Assembly (NCBI GenBank): GCA_014305015.1
Contig: JACRUB010000188.1
Coordinates: forward strand, 1 to 7,500
Source of the DNA: Vulcanimicrobiota bacterium
GTDB lineage: Bacteria; Vulcanimicrobiota; Vulcanimicrobiia; Vulcanimicrobiales; Vulcanimicrobiaceae
DNA: 7,500 nucleotides
Direction: 5' to 3'
In this document: positions 5,775-7,500 of the stretch, piece after piece
Position numbering within the stretch: position 1 is the first letter of the stretch
Layout: the number at the start of each line of letters is the position of its first letter
Position numbers and translations under genes: made by a program
Notes under the pieces: model-generated
Told to the model about the DNA's origin: nothing
Database searches by the model: none
The model's input: only the letters and a program-made list of their open reading frames with translations

Positions 5775-6539
5775 ATGGACCAAGTGGTTTCGAGCGCAAA
5801 GGCTGCGGTTGCTGATATTCCGAGCGGTGCGACGCTGGCCGTCGGCGGCTTCGGCCTGAGCGGCATCCCGCACAACTTGATAGAGGCGCTGCTGGAGCAA
5901 GGCGCGACCGATCTCGTGACGGTCTCCAACAACTGTGGCGTTGACGGCTGGGGGCTGGGCGTTTTGCTTGATGCGAAACGAATCCGGCGCACCACCGGCT
6001 CGTATGTCGGTGAGAATAAGGAATTCGAACGGCAGTATTTGCACGGCGAATTGGAAGTCGAACTCGTTCCGCAAGGGACGCTCGCCGAGCGCCTGCGCGC
6101 GGGCGGCGCCGGAATTCCCGCTTTTTATACATCTGCGGGTGTCGGCACCCAAGTTGCCGAGGGCGGTCTGCCGTGGCGGCATGCCGAGGATGGATCGATC
6201 GCGTTCCCTTCGCCGAAGAAAGAAACGCGCACGTTCAACGGCCGCGAATATGTCTTAGAAGAGGGCATCGTCTGCGATTTTGCTCTGGTGCGCGCAAGCA
6301 AGGGCGATCGGCACGGCAATCTGTACTACAACAAAGCAACGCGCAATTTCAATCCGCTGTGCGCAACGGCCGGCCGCATTACGATCGCCGAAGTGGAAGA
6401 GCTCGTTGAGCCAGGTGAGATTCGGCCTGAAGACGTGCACACGCCGGGAATCTTCGTGCAGCGTGTGGTTCTCGTTGGACCGCAAGGAAAACGTATCGAA
6501 CGCGTCACGACCAGGAAACGTCAGAACGGAGCAAACTGA
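5775..6539 (+). CDS. scoA: Succinyl-CoA:3-ketoacid CoA-transferase subunit A
   Basis: Subunit A of the class I CoA-transferase that moves CoA from succinyl-CoA to acetoacetate (or a related 3-ketoacid or short-chain acid), feeding ketone bodies into acetyl-CoA; cytoplasmic. The 254 residues are slightly longer than typical ScoA/AtoD. The CoA-transferase signature [16 protein letters not shown] is at 17-32. [27 protein letters not shown] and [23 protein letters not shown] are the standard core blocks. ATG 5775 has GGAG at 5761-5764, ten bases upstream, and is preceded immediately by a TAG in the same frame. The stop TGA shares its A with the start of the subunit B gene, so the two are translationally coupled. 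Acetate- or butyrate-CoA transferase (AtoD-like) is an alternative specificity. Confidence 0.94.
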   Translation: MDQVVSSAKAAVADIPSGATLAVGGFGLSGIPHNLIEALLEQGATDLVTVSNNCGVDGWGLGVLLDAKRIRRTTGSYVGENKEFERQYLHGELEVELVPQGTLAERLRAGGAGIPAFYTSAGVGTQVAEGGLPWRHAEDGSIAFPSPKKETRTFNGREYVLEEGIVCDFALVRASKGDRHGNLYYNKATRNFNPLCATAGRITIAEVEELVEPGEIRPEDVHTPGIFVQRVVLVGPQGKRIERVTTRKRQNGAN

Positions 6540-7207
6540 TGCCGCTTTCACGCGAACAACTGGCTGAGCGCGTCGCGCAAGAGCTGCAGAACGACCAGTA
6601 CGTCAATCTCGGAATCGGATTGCCGACGCTCGTTCCCAACTACGTTCCCAAAGGTGTTACAGTCGTGCTGCAGAGCGAGAACGGCATCTTGGGATTCGGA
6701 CCATATCCGTACGAAGGTGAAGAAGATGCCGATTTGATCAATGCCGGTAAGGAAACAGTAACGACTTTGCCGGGTGCTTCATTTTTCGATTCCGCTGCAT
6801 CGTTTGGAATGATTCGTGGTGGGCACATCGACGTTGCAATTCTCGGCGCGATGCAAGTTTCCGAGAACGGAGACATTGCGAATTGGATGATTCCGCGCAA
6901 GATGGTCAAGGGTATGGGCGGTGCGATGGACCTCGTTCATGGCGCGAAGCGCGTCATCGTGATGATGGAACACGTCGCAAAAGGCGGCGCACATAAGATC
7001 GTCAAGCAGTGTTCGTTGCCGCTGACCGGTAAGCACGTCGTCGAACGCATCATCACCGACATGGCGGTACTCGATCTTACTCCGGAAGGCCTCATGCTAC
7101 GCGAACTCGCGCCGGATGTAAGCATCGACGACGTTCGTGCTGCAACCGAACCGCAGATTCACGTTCCGGTCGACCCGAAACGGATGCTACTAAAGGCAGC
7201 CGTCTAA
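6539..7207 (+). CDS. scoB: Succinyl-CoA:3-ketoacid CoA-transferase subunit B
   Basis: Catalytic subunit B of the same heteromeric CoA-transferase. The active-site motif LQSENGILG is at 44-52, with Glu47 as the residue that forms the glutamyl-CoA thioester. [17 protein letters not shown] (21-37), [19 protein letters not shown] and the C-terminal [19 protein letters not shown] are characteristic. The length of 222 residues matches ScoB/AtoA. ATG 6539 overlaps the scoA stop by one base (TGATG), with GGAG (6528-6531) seven bases upstream inside scoA. It works with scoA as a two-subunit enzyme and is functionally consistent with the divergent acyl-CoA dehydrogenase. The gene ends five bases before the stop codon of a convergent cytochrome-like remnant, with no visible terminator between them. 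Confidence 0.95.
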   Translation: MPLSREQLAERVAQELQNDQYVNLGIGLPTLVPNYVPKGVTVVLQSENGILGFGPYPYEGEEDADLINAGKETVTTLPGASFFDSAASFGMIRGGHIDVAILGAMQVSENGDIANWMIPRKMVKGMGGAMDLVHGAKRVIVMMEHVAKGGAHKIVKQCSLPLTGKHVVERIITDMAVLDLTPEGLMLRELAPDVSIDDVRAATEPQIHVPVDPKRMLLKAAV

Positions 7208-7212
7208 GGACG

Positions 7213-7372
7213 TTAGGTCGCTTTTAATGCTTTCCAAGCACGATCCGGCGCGGGCGGCAGCGAGTCCATATGCTTGAGGAAAAAGGGTAAGGTCCCAGCG
7301 CTGTTGATCGGTTAACGGAACCGGAACCGGCCCTTGTGGCATCTCGCGACGGATCGTCGCCTTCAGCGACAT
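7213..7372 (-). pseudogene. C-terminal remnant resembling a c-type cytochrome, frameshifted
   Basis: On the minus strand, from ATG 7372, the frame encodes EMPQGPVPVPLTDQQRWDLTLF. It then runs in a nonsense frame to 7190, inside scoB. Shifting at the T5 run (A5 at 7280-7284 on plus) gives LKHMDSLPPAPDRAWKALKAT and a stop at 7213-7215. The string LTDQQRWDLTLFLKHMDSLPP is typical of the last helix of class I cytochrome c domains. No CxxCH haem motif is visible in any frame up to 7500, so the haem part is lost or displaced by further frame breaks. A possible one is at the A4 run at 7372-7375, upstream of which a short frame starts at ATG 7413. The identification rests on a short C-terminal pattern and is tentative. 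Confidence 0.4.
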
Positions 7373-7500
7373 TTTGCCAGTCGCGTTTCCAGCTTGACGG
7401 GTTTAGCAGGCATTCGCCGGGATCATTCCGCTCATGGTGCCCATAGCTAGCAGCATGCGGGCCGATTCTAAGGGTGTCCTGGGAGAGGCTACGTCGCGGT
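7373..7500. other. Right-edge stretch without an assignable gene
   Basis: No complete gene was seen. On the minus strand a frame is open from the window edge to TAA 7403-7405 and ends MLLAMGTMSGMIPANAC. It could be the C-terminus of a gene lying mostly outside the window. Its end overlaps the short frame starting at ATG 7413 in the way operon genes often do. Too little is present to name it. Confidence 0.25.

Noticed and set aside
5475..6182. Minus-strand frame spanning the ACAD/scoA divergent region
   Set aside because: It lies antisense to two clear genes and shows no family features.
1..7500. CRISPR arrays, tRNA/rRNA genes, insertion sequences, attachment sites
   Set aside because: No regularly spaced repeats, transposase motifs, cloverleaf-like segments or terminal inverted repeats were found by eye.

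Overview
This is a bacterial chromosomal window, moderately GC-rich, densely coding, with genes on both strands. No phage, IS, tRNA, rRNA or CRISPR was seen. Taxonomy cannot be fixed from the sequence. The gene mix (exported Lys/Ala-rich protein, SCOT-type CoA-transferase, acyl-CoA dehydrogenase, VIT transporter, several non-ATG starts) suggests a free-living heterotroph, perhaps from a little-sampled phylum; that is inference only.

Left part (1-2523, plus strand): two tandem paralogous class I SAM-dependent methyltransferases. The first is broken by a one-base frameshift at a T5 run. They are followed, directly behind the stop codon of the second, by a complete endonuclease III (nth) with its catalytic Lys/Asp and [4Fe-4S] cysteines. 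The nth 3' end overlaps by 48 bp, tail to tail, a minus-strand gene for an unrecognised 169-aa protein.

Middle (2985-4390): the unknown gene is divergent from a VIT/CCC1-family Fe/Mn transporter. The short shared intergenic region carries a perfect 6-bp inverted repeat reminiscent of an iron-box operator. Next, on the minus strand, is a small secreted protein with a Sec signal peptide and a mature part made almost entirely of Lys/Ala/Thr repeats. It has a good intrinsic terminator downstream. Upstream of it is an intergenic stretch with three mutually complementary 8-mers and further hairpins.

Right part (4391-7207): an acyl-CoA dehydrogenase (minus) is divergent from a two-gene operon for succinyl-CoA:3-ketoacid CoA-transferase subunits A and B (plus, overlapping by one base). 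Together they fit short-chain fatty acid or ketone-body catabolism: dehydrogenation of acyl-CoA, and activation of acetoacetate with CoA from succinyl-CoA. The intergenic region has overlapping alternative hairpins just before the scoA ribosome binding site.

Right edge (7208-7500): a minus-strand remnant resembling the C-terminal end of a c-type cytochrome, also readable only across a T5-run frameshift. Two independent frameshifts in the same codon-phase context (TT TTT C) point to homopolymer sequencing error or, less likely, a real +1 slippage site. No clearly new multi-gene system was found. The best leads are the iron-box-like repeat, the exported polycation with its structured upstream region, the scoA leader, and the paired frameshifts.
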